Positions 14,545-23,503 of a DNA stretch of 64,000 nucleotides are shown in pieces (position 1 is the stretch's first letter; every line of letters begins with the position of its first letter). Position numbers and translations under genes: made by a program. Below the pieces are notes generated by a model. It was not told where the DNA came from. It made no database searches and was given only the letters and a program-made list of their open reading frames with translations. The DNA comes from an uncultured Bacteroidales bacterium (GTDB taxonomy: Bacteria; Bacteroidota; Bacteroidia; Bacteroidales; P3). The stretch is taken from assembly GCA_905234665.1 (NCBI GenBank), contig CAJOIV010000021.1, forward strand, positions 1-64,000, given 5' to 3'.

Positions 14545-16005
14545 TTAGATATTCGTGTGGACTTCGCGGCCTTCGACGTAAATGGCGCCGACGGGACGTG
14601 CAGGACAATAGTATTCGCAGGCACCGCAGCCGATGCAGGCCGCCTCGTTGACAGAGACGACGGGATGTTCATTGCCAGGCATGACCTGGATGGCTCCCGT
14701 GGGGCAATGGCGCGAACAGGCGTTGCAGCTGACTCCCTGCGACAGCAGGCAGTTGTCGGGAAGGGTGACGGCATGCCCGATGGAGATAGCGCTCTTGTCC
14801 TCGGGGTCGATGGGTTTGATGGCCCCGGTGGGACAGACCTGGCTGCAGCGGGTGCAGTCGGGCGGACAGAAGCCATGCTCGAAGCCCAGTTCGGGCTGCA
14901 TGAGGGTGGTAAGGTCTGTGGAGGGCCGCAGGATGCGGTGGGGGCACTCACTGACGCAGAGCTGGCAGGCGGTGCAGTGCGATGAGAAATGGTCCAATCC
15001 CTGTGCGCCGAAGGGTTTCAGAGGCACCTTACGTTCGGGCTGCTGTCTGCGCTGAAGGGTGGCAAGACCGCCATCGACTCTCTTTTCCTGCGCCTGAAGA
15101 GCCATGCCGGCACCCACAGCAGCCGTGGTGGCGAGGAATTTCCTCCGTGAGGGGTCCGTGCCGTCAGTCTTTCCGGTGGAACCGGTAGAAGAGGCTCTAC
15201 CCATCTTTATCGCACCCTCCTTACAATTGGAGAGGCAGTCCATGCAAGCCACACAACGGGAGGTATCCACCGTGTGGTGCTCAAAGTCGATGCATTGTGC
15301 CTTGCAGTTGCGTTCGCACTTGCGACAGCCGACACACTTGTCGGTGTCGATGACAGGACGGAAGATGGCAAATCGGGAGACGAGGCCGAGGAAAGAGCCC
15401 ACCGGGCAGATGGTGTTGCACCAGAGACGGCCCCAACGGAAAGAGAGGACACCCATCACCGCAAAGGTGACGATGGCCACGACAAGGGTCACGCCGCTCT
15501 TCACCCACACGTCGACGCTGTAGAAAGCATAGCTGTCGGCACGCTCGGCCAACCAGGCCAACAGGTTATTGATTCCACGATAGGCTGGCTGGAATATCTC
15601 GGTGGCGACACGGCCGTAGGCACTGTAGGGTGCGATGAGGGCGGCGATGCTGCCCAGACCGAAGACCATCAGCAGCACGAAGACTCCCAACACCACATAG
15701 CGCAGGATATTGTGCGCCTTGTGGTAGTGGAAACGGTTCTTTTTGACCTTGCCTCCGAGCCACGAGAAACAATCCTGCATGACGCCCAAGGGGCAGATGA
15801 CAGAACAGTAGACACGTCCGAAGAGGAGCGTGACAACCAACAGGAGGACCACGACTCCAACATTGAGGGCGAGGACGGCGGGCAGGAACTGCACCTTGGC
15901 CATCCAGCCGAGGTAGAAATGAAGCGCTCCCGTGAAGTCGAGAAACAACAAGGTGATGCCCACAAAGAATAGGGTGGCGAGGACGATGCGGATTTTGCGT
16001 AACAT
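14545..16005 (-). CDS. NapH/NapG-like polyferredoxin fusion, membrane-bound
   Basis: The protein has 486 residues. The N-terminal half matches NapH-type quinol dehydrogenases: four to five membrane segments, two CxxxCP motifs (YCSVICP at 66-71, WCNTICP at 195-201) and two 4Fe-4S clusters (CVGCRKCERNC from 224, CVACMDCLSNC from 251). An internal Tat-like SRRKFLATTAAVGAG (286-300) then leads to four more cysteine clusters (CTACQLCVSECP, CPPDCTRCSQVCP, CNACSRHCP, CIGCGACEYYCP), as in NapG. It would move electrons from quinol to an extracytoplasmic acceptor, or the reverse. No nitrate reductase or other terminal enzyme lies in the window, so the partner is unknown. It starts 37 bases after MurF-Alr. 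Confidence 0.82.
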   Translation of the reverse strand: MLRKIRIVLATLFFVGITLLFLDFTGALHFYLGWMAKVQFLPAVLALNVGVVVLLLVVTLLFGRVYCSVICPLGVMQDCFSWLGGKVKKNRFHYHKAHNILRYVVLGVFVLLMVFGLGSIAALIAPYSAYGRVATEIFQPAYRGINNLLAWLAERADSYAFYSVDVWVKSGVTLVVAIVTFAVMGVLSFRWGRLWCNTICPVGSFLGLVSRFAIFRPVIDTDKCVGCRKCERNCKAQCIDFEHHTVDTSRCVACMDCLSNCKEGAIKMGRASSTGSTGKTDGTDPSRRKFLATTAAVGAGMALQAQEKRVDGGLATLQRRQQPERKVPLKPFGAQGLDHFSSHCTACQLCVSECPHRILRPSTDLTTLMQPELGFEHGFCPPDCTRCSQVCPTGAIKPIDPEDKSAISIGHAVTLPDNCLLSQGVSCNACSRHCPTGAIQVMPGNEHPVVSVNEAACIGCGACEYYCPARPVGAIYVEGREVHTNI

Positions 16006-16042
16006 GGCGGGTTATTCTTTAATCATCATTATACATTGGACT

Positions 16043-18541
16043 TTACTCTTGGAAATAGACCCTCTTGACACGTGGCGAGACGGAGGTGAGGATCTCGTAG
16101 GTGATGGTGCCTGCAGCCTCGGATATCTGCTTCAAGAGGGATACATCGCCGAAGATGGTGACCTCGTCACCCTCGCAACAGGGGACACCCGTGACATCGA
16201 GGAAGCACATGTCCATGCAGATGCTACCTATGATAGGTACCTGACGGCCAGAGACAAGAACCCGGCCGTTGCCGTTGCCGAGATGACGGTTGAGACCATC
16301 GGCATAGCCGATGGAGATGATGGCGATGCGCGAGTCTTTCTGAGCCACCCAACGGCGGTTGTAGCCCACCGAGTCGCCCGCAGGGATGTCCTTGAGCTGC
16401 GAGATGCGTGTCTTGAGCTGACTGACGGGTTGCAGATGGGCCTGCACCTCCTCTTCGGGCGAAATTCCGTAAAGGCCGATGCCAAGGCGCACCATATCCA
16501 TCTGGGCATCGGGGAAACGGGTGATGCCCGAGGAGTTGAGGATGTGGCAGAGGATGTCCTCGCGCCCGAGGGCTTTCTTGATTCGGGAACTCCAGGTGCG
16601 GAACCTGTCAATCTGGAGATGTGTGAAGTCATCCATCTCGGGGTCCTCGCTGCAAGCCAGATGCGAGAAGAAGGAACGGATGCGGAGGGCGGGTTCGGGC
16701 TTCCCCAGACGCTGGATGAGGGCGTCGATATCCTTCTCGCCAAAGCCTAATCGGTGCATACCCGTGTCCAGTTCGATGTGGACGGGCACCTGCTCACCCT
16801 CGGGACAGAGGAGTCGGGCGGTGTCGGCGAAGGCTTCGAGGATGCGGAAGCTATAGATGTCCGGCTCGAGATGGTAGCGGATGATATCGTCGAAGCTCTC
16901 CTCCTCGGGGTTCATGACCATAATGGGGAGGGTGATGCCGTTGCGGCGAAGGTCGACACCCTCGTCACTGTAGGCCACCGTGAGGTAGTCGACATGATTG
17001 AACTGCAGGGCGCTGGCTATCTCCACCTTGCCCGCGCCGTAGGAGGCCGCCTTGACCATTGCCATGAGCTTGGTGGTAGGCCGGATACGCGAGCGGTAGT
17101 AGTTGAGGTTAGAGATGAGGTTGCCGAGGTTCACCTCCATGATGGTCTGGTGACTCTTGCGCTGGAGCATCTTGGCGATGTCCTCGAAATGGAAACTGCG
17201 CGCTCCCTTGAGTAGGATGGTCTGATTGGTGAACTGGTCGAAGTCGAACTGGCGGAGGAATTCTTCGGTGCTGGGATAGAAGGCCACGCCTTCGGGCTCA
17301 AAGAGCTGACGGTTGCGGCAGAGGGCTTCTCCAACGCCGATGAACTGGGATATCTTGTATTGGCGTACAAGGGCAGCAGCCTGCGAATAGAGTTCCGACT
17401 CATGAAGGCCTGACTGGAGGATGTCGCTCATGATAAGCACCTTGTTGCAGTGCTGCTGCTCATGCTGGACAAAGTCGAGGGCGATGGTGAGGGAGTTGAG
17501 GTCGAGGCTGTAGCTATCGTTGACCAGCAGGCAGCTGTTCACGGCTTCGTTCATTTCCAGTCGCATGGCCACGGGAGTGAGACGGAGGCAACGGAGGGAT
17601 ATCTCATTGCCGTCGAGACCCAGGTAGAAGAGCAGAGTGATGCAGTGCATGGCATTCTCGGCCGAGGCACGGTCGACAAAGGGGATGGCTATATTGTATT
17701 GCTGGCCGCCGTGTTCGACGGTGAGGGTGGTGCTGTGCTCGTGGAGGGTCGACTCAACCAGACGCACGGCATTGTCGGTGGAACGGCCCCATGTGTAGCG
17801 CGTCAGCTGGCGGAAACTCTCTTGTTCGGAGATGGCCGAGTGGATCTCCTTGTGGTCGGTGCAGTAGATAAGCACCTGGCAGTGTGTGAAGAGCTGGAGT
17901 TTCTCGGCGATTTTCTGGTAGCGGGTAAGAAAGTTCTCGTCGTGCGAAGGTCCTATGTTGGTGAAGATGCCGATGGTGGGATTGATGACCTCGCGCAGGT
18001 GCTCCATCATGCCGGGCTCGGAAATGCCAGCCTCGAAAACGGCCAGCTCATCCTCCGCACTCATACCCCACACCGAGAGGGGAACACCTATCTGCGAGTT
18101 GTAACTGCGGGGGCTGGAGACCATCTCGCGCGTGTCGCCGAGGAGCTGAACAATCCAGTCCTTGACGATGGTCTTGCCGTTGCTGCCCGTGATTCCCACC
18201 ACGGGAATATGGTACTGAGCGCGGTGCCAGGCTGCCAGCTGTTGCATGGCACGCACCACGTCTTTCACATACCAGAAGTTGGCACCCGTGCAACGACGGA
18301 ACTGAGTTTGGAACTCCTCGGCAGCATCGGCGGGGACAACGAAGTTGCGCACCCCGCGGCGATAGAGGTCTACAACATAGCGGCAGCCTGTGTTGCGCTT
18401 GGTGGGGATGGCGAAAAAGAGGCTCTGAGACACGTCGCCTGCACGGCGGCTGTCGGTGAGGAGCTGGTCGATATCGGACTCAGGGAGTTCGACACGGGCC
18501 TCTACGGCCTTAAGGATGGGGGTTATCTGTTCGGCTTTCAA
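16043..18541 (-). CDS. Bifunctional MurF ligase / alanine racemase
   Basis: The protein has 832 residues. The first half is UDP-MurNAc-tripeptide:D-Ala-D-Ala ligase, with the ATP loop GITGSNGKT (116-124), FEAGISEPGMMEHL and NIGPSHDENF. From M468 on it is a complete PLP-dependent alanine racemase: AMVKAASYGAG with the PLP lysine at 497, HIELDTGMHRLGF, SVGYNRRW with the catalytic tyrosine, and IGSICMDMCFLDVTG. The fusion makes D-Ala and uses the D-Ala-D-Ala product in cell-wall precursor synthesis; it is typical of Bacteroidetes. Its ATG overlaps the DUF2851 stop by four bases (18538-18541). It is cytoplasmic. Confidence 0.95.
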   Translation of the reverse strand: MKAEQITPILKAVEARVELPESDIDQLLTDSRRAGDVSQSLFFAIPTKRNTGCRYVVDLYRRGVRNFVVPADAAEEFQTQFRRCTGANFWYVKDVVRAMQQLAAWHRAQYHIPVVGITGSNGKTIVKDWIVQLLGDTREMVSSPRSYNSQIGVPLSVWGMSAEDELAVFEAGISEPGMMEHLREVINPTIGIFTNIGPSHDENFLTRYQKIAEKLQLFTHCQVLIYCTDHKEIHSAISEQESFRQLTRYTWGRSTDNAVRLVESTLHEHSTTLTVEHGGQQYNIAIPFVDRASAENAMHCITLLFYLGLDGNEISLRCLRLTPVAMRLEMNEAVNSCLLVNDSYSLDLNSLTIALDFVQHEQQHCNKVLIMSDILQSGLHESELYSQAAALVRQYKISQFIGVGEALCRNRQLFEPEGVAFYPSTEEFLRQFDFDQFTNQTILLKGARSFHFEDIAKMLQRKSHQTIMEVNLGNLISNLNYYRSRIRPTTKLMAMVKAASYGAGKVEIASALQFNHVDYLTVAYSDEGVDLRRNGITLPIMVMNPEEESFDDIIRYHLEPDIYSFRILEAFADTARLLCPEGEQVPVHIELDTGMHRLGFGEKDIDALIQRLGKPEPALRIRSFFSHLACSEDPEMDDFTHLQIDRFRTWSSRIKKALGREDILCHILNSSGITRFPDAQMDMVRLGIGLYGISPEEEVQAHLQPVSQLKTRISQLKDIPAGDSVGYNRRWVAQKDSRIAIISIGYADGLNRHLGNGNGRVLVSGRQVPIIGSICMDMCFLDVTGVPCCEGDEVTIFGDVSLLKQISEAAGTITYEILTSVSPRVKRVYFQE

Positions 18542-19812
18542 TGGGTGATGATTTTATATCCTATCTGGCAGTGGAGGCAGTCGTGCGAGGCACAATGCTC
18601 ATTATAGAGCTGCAGGAGGGCCTGGCTCTGGTCGGCATTGAGGGCTTTGACACCGGCGGCCTGCCACTGGCGGATGATGCGGTTCTTTTCGGGCGGAAGC
18701 TGCTGGAGGATACTCACGGCCTGGTCTTTGTATTGCTGTTGTCCGTTCTGGTTGCCGTACTCGAAAAGGAGTGGCACCCAGGCGTTGATAATGAGGGTGT
18801 TGACAAAACTCTCGCCCAGCCGCTTGGTTGTCCCCGACGAAGGCTGGTCGAAACGGTAGTGGGTGTTCCAATAGGGAGAGGCTGACACGTCGAAGAATTT
18901 CTGCAGTTCCATGGCGTCGGTGGTCTCCAGAAGATGGCTGAAGAGGTTGCGCGACTGACAAACCATCTGTGCGAACTGGCTGATGCGGATGGTGGGGAAG
19001 CCGTTTGGGCGCAGACGGTAGAACTTCCAAAGGAAGCCTTTCATAGGCTCCAGACACGCCCCTTGGCGCAAGGCTTCATAGTCTCTCTGCAGTTGACGGG
19101 GGTATTCGTCATCGAAGTAACCTTCCAGCATGCCGGCTTGGCCCATGAGGAGGGCCTCGATGCGCTGGGGATTGTCACGCCAGCGCGAGAGGAGGTTGAG
19201 GTCGGTGTTCTTGGCCAGGAGTTCGAAGGGGAGCGCGTTGACCTTGCCTCCGAAATAATGCGCCATAATCCAGTAGCAGGTCTGTTCCCAGCCGCCCCTG
19301 GCATCGTGCAGCATCTGGCGGACGGTGGCGCATTTACGCTCCAACCGCTCCAGAGTGAGCCGTTCCAGACAGCTGTCGATGTAGAAAGAGGGCACCTCCG
19401 GCAGATGGTCCATGCAGGGAATGGGCATCTCGGCGGGCGGATGCTGCAGGGCGTCGTAGTTGTCCCAGAGGGCGTCGGCGATGTTGCGGCGCAGCTCCAG
19501 GGTGGGCAGCTGGCGACAGTCATGCAAAGTGACAGGGGTGTCACACTGATAGACCACATGGAGCACCACATTGTCATAGGCGCGGTCGTTGGTGTGGCGG
19601 TGCAGGTTCCAGTCGGACGACTTGACATGCACCTCCAGGTTGCCCGCCCAGAGGGTGTCGCCTATACGCACACGCGCGTCAAAAAAATCGGGACCGGCAT
19701 CGAGGTTCAACACACCGGGGCGTTCCACAACCACAGGAAGCCCGTCGGTAGTGACGAGCTCGCCTTGCAGCAACTGGTGCTGCCATACGTATTGCAGAAA
19801 CGCCTCTGTCAT
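18538..19812 (-). CDS. DUF2851 family protein
   Basis: The protein has 424 residues, the usual length for this Bacteroidetes family. It is recognised by the N-terminal block FLQYVWQHQLL, ERPGVLNLDAGPDFFDARV, and GNLEVHVKSSDWNLHRHTND with VVLHVVYQCD, and by a C-terminal SHDCLHCQIGY cysteine motif. It has no signal peptide. No function is established; the conserved Asp, His and Lys residues in the N-terminal part have led to suggestions of a nuclease-like fold, which I cannot confirm here. It is translationally coupled to MurF-Alr downstream and lies 34 bases after DnaJ, an arrangement that suggests housekeeping expression. Confidence 0.88.
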   Translation of the reverse strand: MTEAFLQYVWQHQLLQGELVTTDGLPVVVERPGVLNLDAGPDFFDARVRIGDTLWAGNLEVHVKSSDWNLHRHTNDRAYDNVVLHVVYQCDTPVTLHDCRQLPTLELRRNIADALWDNYDALQHPPAEMPIPCMDHLPEVPSFYIDSCLERLTLERLERKCATVRQMLHDARGGWEQTCYWIMAHYFGGKVNALPFELLAKNTDLNLLSRWRDNPQRIEALLMGQAGMLEGYFDDEYPRQLQRDYEALRQGACLEPMKGFLWKFYRLRPNGFPTIRISQFAQMVCQSRNLFSHLLETTDAMELQKFFDVSASPYWNTHYRFDQPSSGTTKRLGESFVNTLIINAWVPLLFEYGNQNGQQQYKDQAVSILQQLPPEKNRIIRQWQAAGVKALNADQSQALLQLYNEHCASHDCLHCQIGYKIITH

Positions 19813-19846
19813 GCTCTATATGTTAGTCCCTGTCATGCTCAATATG

Positions 19847-21013
19847 TTAATTGAATAGGTCTTTCATCTTGTCGAAGAAACCTCTCTCCTGCTTTGATGG
19901 CGATGGCTTGAAGTTAGGCGATTCGTCCAGTTTCATGAGAGTCTCCCGCTCCTCGCGCGAGAGGGCCTTCGGCACCCACACGTTGATGCTCACTAGCATG
20001 TCGCCGCGGCCATAGCCGTTCACATCGGGAAGTCCCTTGCCTCTCAGGCGCAGCACCTTGCCTGAAGGGGTTCCTGCATCTATCTTCACCTTGGCACGTC
20101 CCGAAAGGGTGGGTATCTCCAGCGTGGTTCCCATTGCGGCTTGCGGGAAGGTGATGAAGGCGTTGTAATAGATGTTGCTGTCCTGCCGTTCGAAGAGGTC
20201 ATGAGGCACCTCCTCGATGAGGATAATCAGGTCGCCGGGCACGCCACCGTGCGGGGCGGCATTGCCTTTGCCCGACATGGACAGCTGCATCCCGTCGGCC
20301 ACACCTGCAGGGATATTGATGGTAATAATTTCTTCGGAACGGACGATGCCTTCGCCATTGCAGTCGTGGCATTTGTCCTTGATGATGCGCCCTTCACCGC
20401 CGCAGTGCGGACAGACGCTCTGGGTCTGCATCTGGCCCAGGATGGTGCGGCGCACCTCGGTGACTACGCCTGCGCCATGGCAGTGCGGGCAGGTTTCGTA
20501 GTTGTTGTTGCGGGCCCCCGTGCCGCCGCAGGTCTTGCAGGGCACATATTTGGCCACTTTAATCTTTTTCTCGCAGCCTTTGTCTATTTCTTCGAGGGTA
20601 AGCTTCACCTTGATTCGCAGGTTTGTGCCTCGCGCGGCGGCACGATGTCCACGCTGTTGTCCGCCACCGAATCCAGAGAATCCCGAGAAATGGCCGCCGC
20701 CACCGAAGAAGTCGCCAAAGATGCTCCCGAACTGCGAGAAGATGTCGTCCATGCTCATTCCTCCGCCCTGGAAACCGCCGGCGCCGCCATCCATTCCAGC
20801 AAAGCCGAACTGGTCGTAACGGGCCTTCTTATCGGGGTTGCTCAGCACGTCGTAGGCCTCGGCAGCCTCCTTGAACTTCTCCTCAGCCTCTTTGTCACCA
20901 GGGTTGCGATCAGGGTGGTACTGCAGGGCCAGCTTGCGGTAGGCCTTCTTCAACTCTTCCGGCGTGGCATTTTTGCTCACGCCCAACACTTCATAGTAGT
21001 CTCTCTTAGCCAT
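19847..21013 (-). CDS. dnaJ: Chaperone DnaJ
   Basis: The protein has 388 residues. It has the J domain with HPD ([17 protein letters not shown], residues ~30-47), a Gly/Phe-rich segment ([10 protein letters not shown] onward), the zinc-binding domain with four CxxCxGxG repeats ([32 protein letters not shown]) and the C-terminal substrate-binding beta domains ([38 protein letters not shown]). It stimulates DnaK ATPase and delivers unfolded clients. It lies 31 bases after grpE, the standard grpE-dnaJ order; DnaK itself is not in the window. Confidence 0.97.
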   Translation of the reverse strand: MAKRDYYEVLGVSKNATPEELKKAYRKLALQYHPDRNPGDKEAEEKFKEAAEAYDVLSNPDKKARYDQFGFAGMDGGAGGFQGGGMSMDDIFSQFGSIFGDFFGGGGHFSGFSGFGGGQQRGHRAAARGTNLRIKVKLTLEEIDKGCEKKIKVAKYVPCKTCGGTGARNNNYETCPHCHGAGVVTEVRRTILGQMQTQSVCPHCGGEGRIIKDKCHDCNGEGIVRSEEIITINIPAGVADGMQLSMSGKGNAAPHGGVPGDLIILIEEVPHDLFERQDSNIYYNAFITFPQAAMGTTLEIPTLSGRAKVKIDAGTPSGKVLRLRGKGLPDVNGYGRGDMLVSINVWVPKALSREERETLMKLDESPNFKPSPSKQERGFFDKMKDLFN

Positions 21014-21018
21014 AATCT

Positions 21019-21043
21019 ATACTATTACCAATAACCTATAACC
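21019..21043. repeat. AT-rich TATAACC filler repeat between grpE and dnaJ
   Basis: The 31-base gap is almost entirely variants of CCAATAACCTATAACC. The same words occur at 1208-1236 and 37361-37395, always in gaps between minus-strand genes. Confidence 0.6.
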
Positions 21044-21044
21044 T

Positions 21045-21650
21045 TTACACCGCCACGACTACCTTGGCGTAGCGCAGCACTTTATCGTTCAGGTAGTATC
21101 CCTTTTCCACCACGTCGACCACCTTACCTTTCATGCTCTCGTCGGCGGCCGGGAACTGGGTGACAGCCTCGTGTAGGTTCTCGTCGAACTTCTCGCCCTT
21201 GGCCTCAATGGACTTGAGCCCTTTCTGGCCGAGGATGTTCATCAGCTTGTTGTAGATGAGTTGCACGCCCTCTTTGGCGCTTTCCTCGTCGCTCATGGCC
21301 TGCAGGGCGCGCTCCATGTCGTCGACCACGGGCAGGATGGCCTTGATGGTGTCCTTGCTGCCGTTGATGATAAGTTCGGCCTTCTCGCTGTTGGTGCGTT
21401 TGCGGTAGTTCTCATACTCCGAATAGAGGCGCACATACTTGTCGTTGGTCTCGGCCAGTTTCTCGCCCAGCTCCTGCAGTTTCTCGGTCTGTTCGTCATG
21501 TTTGGAAGCATGTTTGTCATGCTTGTCGCGATGTTTCTTGCCGTCCTTCTTCTGTTCCGATTCCTCGACAGGGGTTTCGTCTGTAGTCCCAGTAGTCTGG
21601 TTTTCAGTGTCCACTTGCTCTTCTTCGAGTTCTTTCTTATCTTTGCTCAT
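21045..21650 (-). CDS. grpE: Nucleotide exchange factor GrpE
   Basis: The protein has 201 residues. A charged low-complexity N-terminus (~60 residues, rich in Lys, Glu, Asp and His) precedes the dimerising coiled coil (KLQELGEKLAETNDKYVRLY, YENYRKRTNSEKAELI) and the beta domain (LKSIEAKGEKFDENLHEAVT, GYYLNDKVLRYAKVVVAV). It releases ADP from DnaK. It is the first gene of a tight same-strand series that runs down to 13237. Upstream, at 21707-21723, a TGTCA direct repeat might be a heat-shock operator. Confidence 0.96.
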   Translation of the reverse strand: MSKDKKELEEEQVDTENQTTGTTDETPVEESEQKKDGKKHRDKHDKHASKHDEQTEKLQELGEKLAETNDKYVRLYSEYENYRKRTNSEKAELIINGSKDTIKAILPVVDDMERALQAMSDEESAKEGVQLIYNKLMNILGQKGLKSIEAKGEKFDENLHEAVTQFPAADESMKGKVVDVVEKGYYLNDKVLRYAKVVVAV

Positions 21651-21706
21651 AGTATTGTCGTTTTTTTATTCTACTATCCATCAAACCTTTTGCCAAAAGG
21701 GTGTTT

Positions 21707-21723
21707 CTGTCATTTTGTCACAG
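21707..21723. promoter_or_regulatory. Candidate operator upstream of grpE
   Basis: CTGTCATTTTGTCACAG holds two TGTCA words eight bases apart, bounded by CTGT/ACAG. It lies 57 bases upstream of the grpE ATG. I know of no proven Bacteroidetes operator with this sequence, so this is a pattern observation only. Confidence 0.3.
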
Positions 21724-21836
21724 TCGGCTGTATGTTCCCCATCTGATGAAGAGCCCCCCCCCTGACAATTCTGTTCTCCGCTTCACTCTCTATTAATTAC
21801 AATGTCCCCGCTCTATATGGAAGACATGAAAAACCG

Positions 21837-23372
21837 TCACCAGACGAAGACATCCATTGGAGACTTGGGACGGCGGGAATCCAGCCAGTGGAAGTCCTGC
21901 AGGACACGTTTCTCGGGGTCGAGTTTGCCAAGAGGGTAGGCGTTCATGTCGGGACTGCCGGAAGTCACGACCCTCTCGGGCGAGCGGTCTTTGAAGTAGA
22001 TGCGCATGTCTGATCCTCTTCCCACGTTCACACCCACTATGCTAACGCGTCCCGAGTCTTCGTCGGTGATGTAATAGACCATCTCTGCATTGCCCAGGAT
22101 GTCGGCATAATAGGGTTCTCCCTCAACAAAATGGACCTCTGTGTTGCGGCCTTTTATCTGATTGAACTTGTCGGGATCCAACTGCTCGGCACTGATGCTG
22201 TTGTTGCGCATATAGGCGATGGTGGGGCCGTTGGGACCATGGTACATCTCGATGGTGTCAGCCGTGCATTGATAGTCGCCATACCATAGCACTGGGTCAC
22301 CATAGAGCTGCAGCAGCGAGTCCTGCACAGAGTAGTAGACCGAGTCGCACATGGCCTGACCATCTGTGCGGAAAGCTTTCACATGGTAGAAGGCGTTGAG
22401 AGCTGTGAATTCTTTGTTCTCGTTGTTGATGACGCGTATCGAGTCGGCATGGAGGTAGAGGGTGTCCTGCGGTGCGTCGGGGTTATTCTCGTCCTTGCCC
22501 ACGAACTTCACCAATGCGCTGTCTGTGACGTAGGAAGTCTGCCGTTCGCGGTCGGTCTCGCCGTAGCGCCCCGAGCAGATGATTTTATTCACAGTGTCCT
22601 CCAGAACCACGCGACCGATGGCACGGCCGAACTCGGTGTCTTCGTAGTAGTGCAGTGTGTCGCAGCTCAGTATTTTCTCCATATTCTGGACGCGCGACGC
22701 CTTGGTGGAGTAGGCATAGCGGGTCTCAGTGTTGTAACTCCCGTTCTCGCTATAGAGGATAGAGGAGCCGGAATAGATGTACGTCGGGCTGCCAAATTCG
22801 GCCAGGTGGTCTTCCGTGCAATAGGTCAACGTGTCTGTCTCCAGGCGCATGTTCGAGTCCTGCAGCACCACCTGCACGTATATGTAGAATGTCTTGATGT
22901 CCGAATTGTAGTGCCCCACACGGCTCACTAGGCTCTTGTCCTCGTTGACGGTATGACCCCAATTGTTGTAGGTGGCTGTTGAGGTGTTGCGGTCGTAGGA
23001 GAGGTGGTTGGTTGTCAGGGTGGTCTTGCCGTCTATCAGGCGAACGGTGTCGGCCCAGATATCCACCACGCGACTGATGCCGTCGTAGTAGAGCCTGTCG
23101 CCGTATATGGTTGTTGTGTCAGTGATTTCAATCTTGATGTGACCGTAGGCGGTGAAGTCGTTCTGCTCGGTGTTCAGTAAGGCCGAGTCGGCATACAATA
23201 CCATGCCCTCATGCTCGGCGCGCACGCGTTTGTATAGGATCCACACGTCGTTGTTCTCCGGATCGCGTGTACCCATGCCAGCCGAGTAGGTGATAATCTT
23301 CTGCGCCGACGCTGTCCCCCACCCTACCAGGCAGGCCACCACACACAATATTCGCACAAATGTCTTTTGCAT
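21837..23372 (-). CDS. OstA-like envelope protein
   Basis: The protein has 511 residues with a signal peptide (MQKTFVRILCVVACLVGWGTASAQ). The mature part has repeated strand-turn units of OstA/LptA type: GMVLYADSALLNTEQNDFTAY, GHIKIEITDTTTIYGDRLYY, ADTVRLIDGKTTLTTNHLSY, EFGSPTYIYSGSSILYSENGSY. Proteins of this OstA-like family in Bacteroidetes are thought to help carry LPS through the periplasm. It lacks a C-terminal barrel, so it is LptA-like in layout though longer than LptA (~185 residues). It ends VFVW. The gene lies 131 bases downstream of porK, past a terminator, so it has its own promoter or depends on read-through. Confidence 0.8.
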   Translation of the reverse strand: MQKTFVRILCVVACLVGWGTASAQKIITYSAGMGTRDPENNDVWILYKRVRAEHEGMVLYADSALLNTEQNDFTAYGHIKIEITDTTTIYGDRLYYDGISRVVDIWADTVRLIDGKTTLTTNHLSYDRNTSTATYNNWGHTVNEDKSLVSRVGHYNSDIKTFYIYVQVVLQDSNMRLETDTLTYCTEDHLAEFGSPTYIYSGSSILYSENGSYNTETRYAYSTKASRVQNMEKILSCDTLHYYEDTEFGRAIGRVVLEDTVNKIICSGRYGETDRERQTSYVTDSALVKFVGKDENNPDAPQDTLYLHADSIRVINNENKEFTALNAFYHVKAFRTDGQAMCDSVYYSVQDSLLQLYGDPVLWYGDYQCTADTIEMYHGPNGPTIAYMRNNSISAEQLDPDKFNQIKGRNTEVHFVEGEPYYADILGNAEMVYYITDEDSGRVSIVGVNVGRGSDMRIYFKDRSPERVVTSGSPDMNAYPLGKLDPEKRVLQDFHWLDSRRPKSPMDVFVW

Positions 23373-23453
23373 GTAACGAGAACGTGTTTTCTCAAATATT
23401 ATTGTACCCTCCGGTTAATTTACCATTTTTTGTTTCTGGCTCTCGGATACGAT

Positions 23454-23482
23454 AAAGAGGCTCCCGATATGGAAGCCTCTTT
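23454..23482 (-). terminator. Intrinsic terminator after porK
   Basis: AAAGAGGCT at 23454-23462 pairs with AGCCTCTTT at 23474-23482. On the minus strand it starts 22 bases after the porK stop at 23504. It separates porK from the OstA-like gene. Confidence 0.7.
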
Positions 23483-23503
23483 TCTCTAAGTTCTCTTTGA
23501 AAA

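Noticed and set aside
14541-14951. Extended N-terminus for the hemerythrin gene
   Set aside because: The extra 137 codons overlap the polyferredoxin coding sequence and read as out-of-frame low-complexity sequence. MKTGFF at 14540 starts right after that gene's stop.
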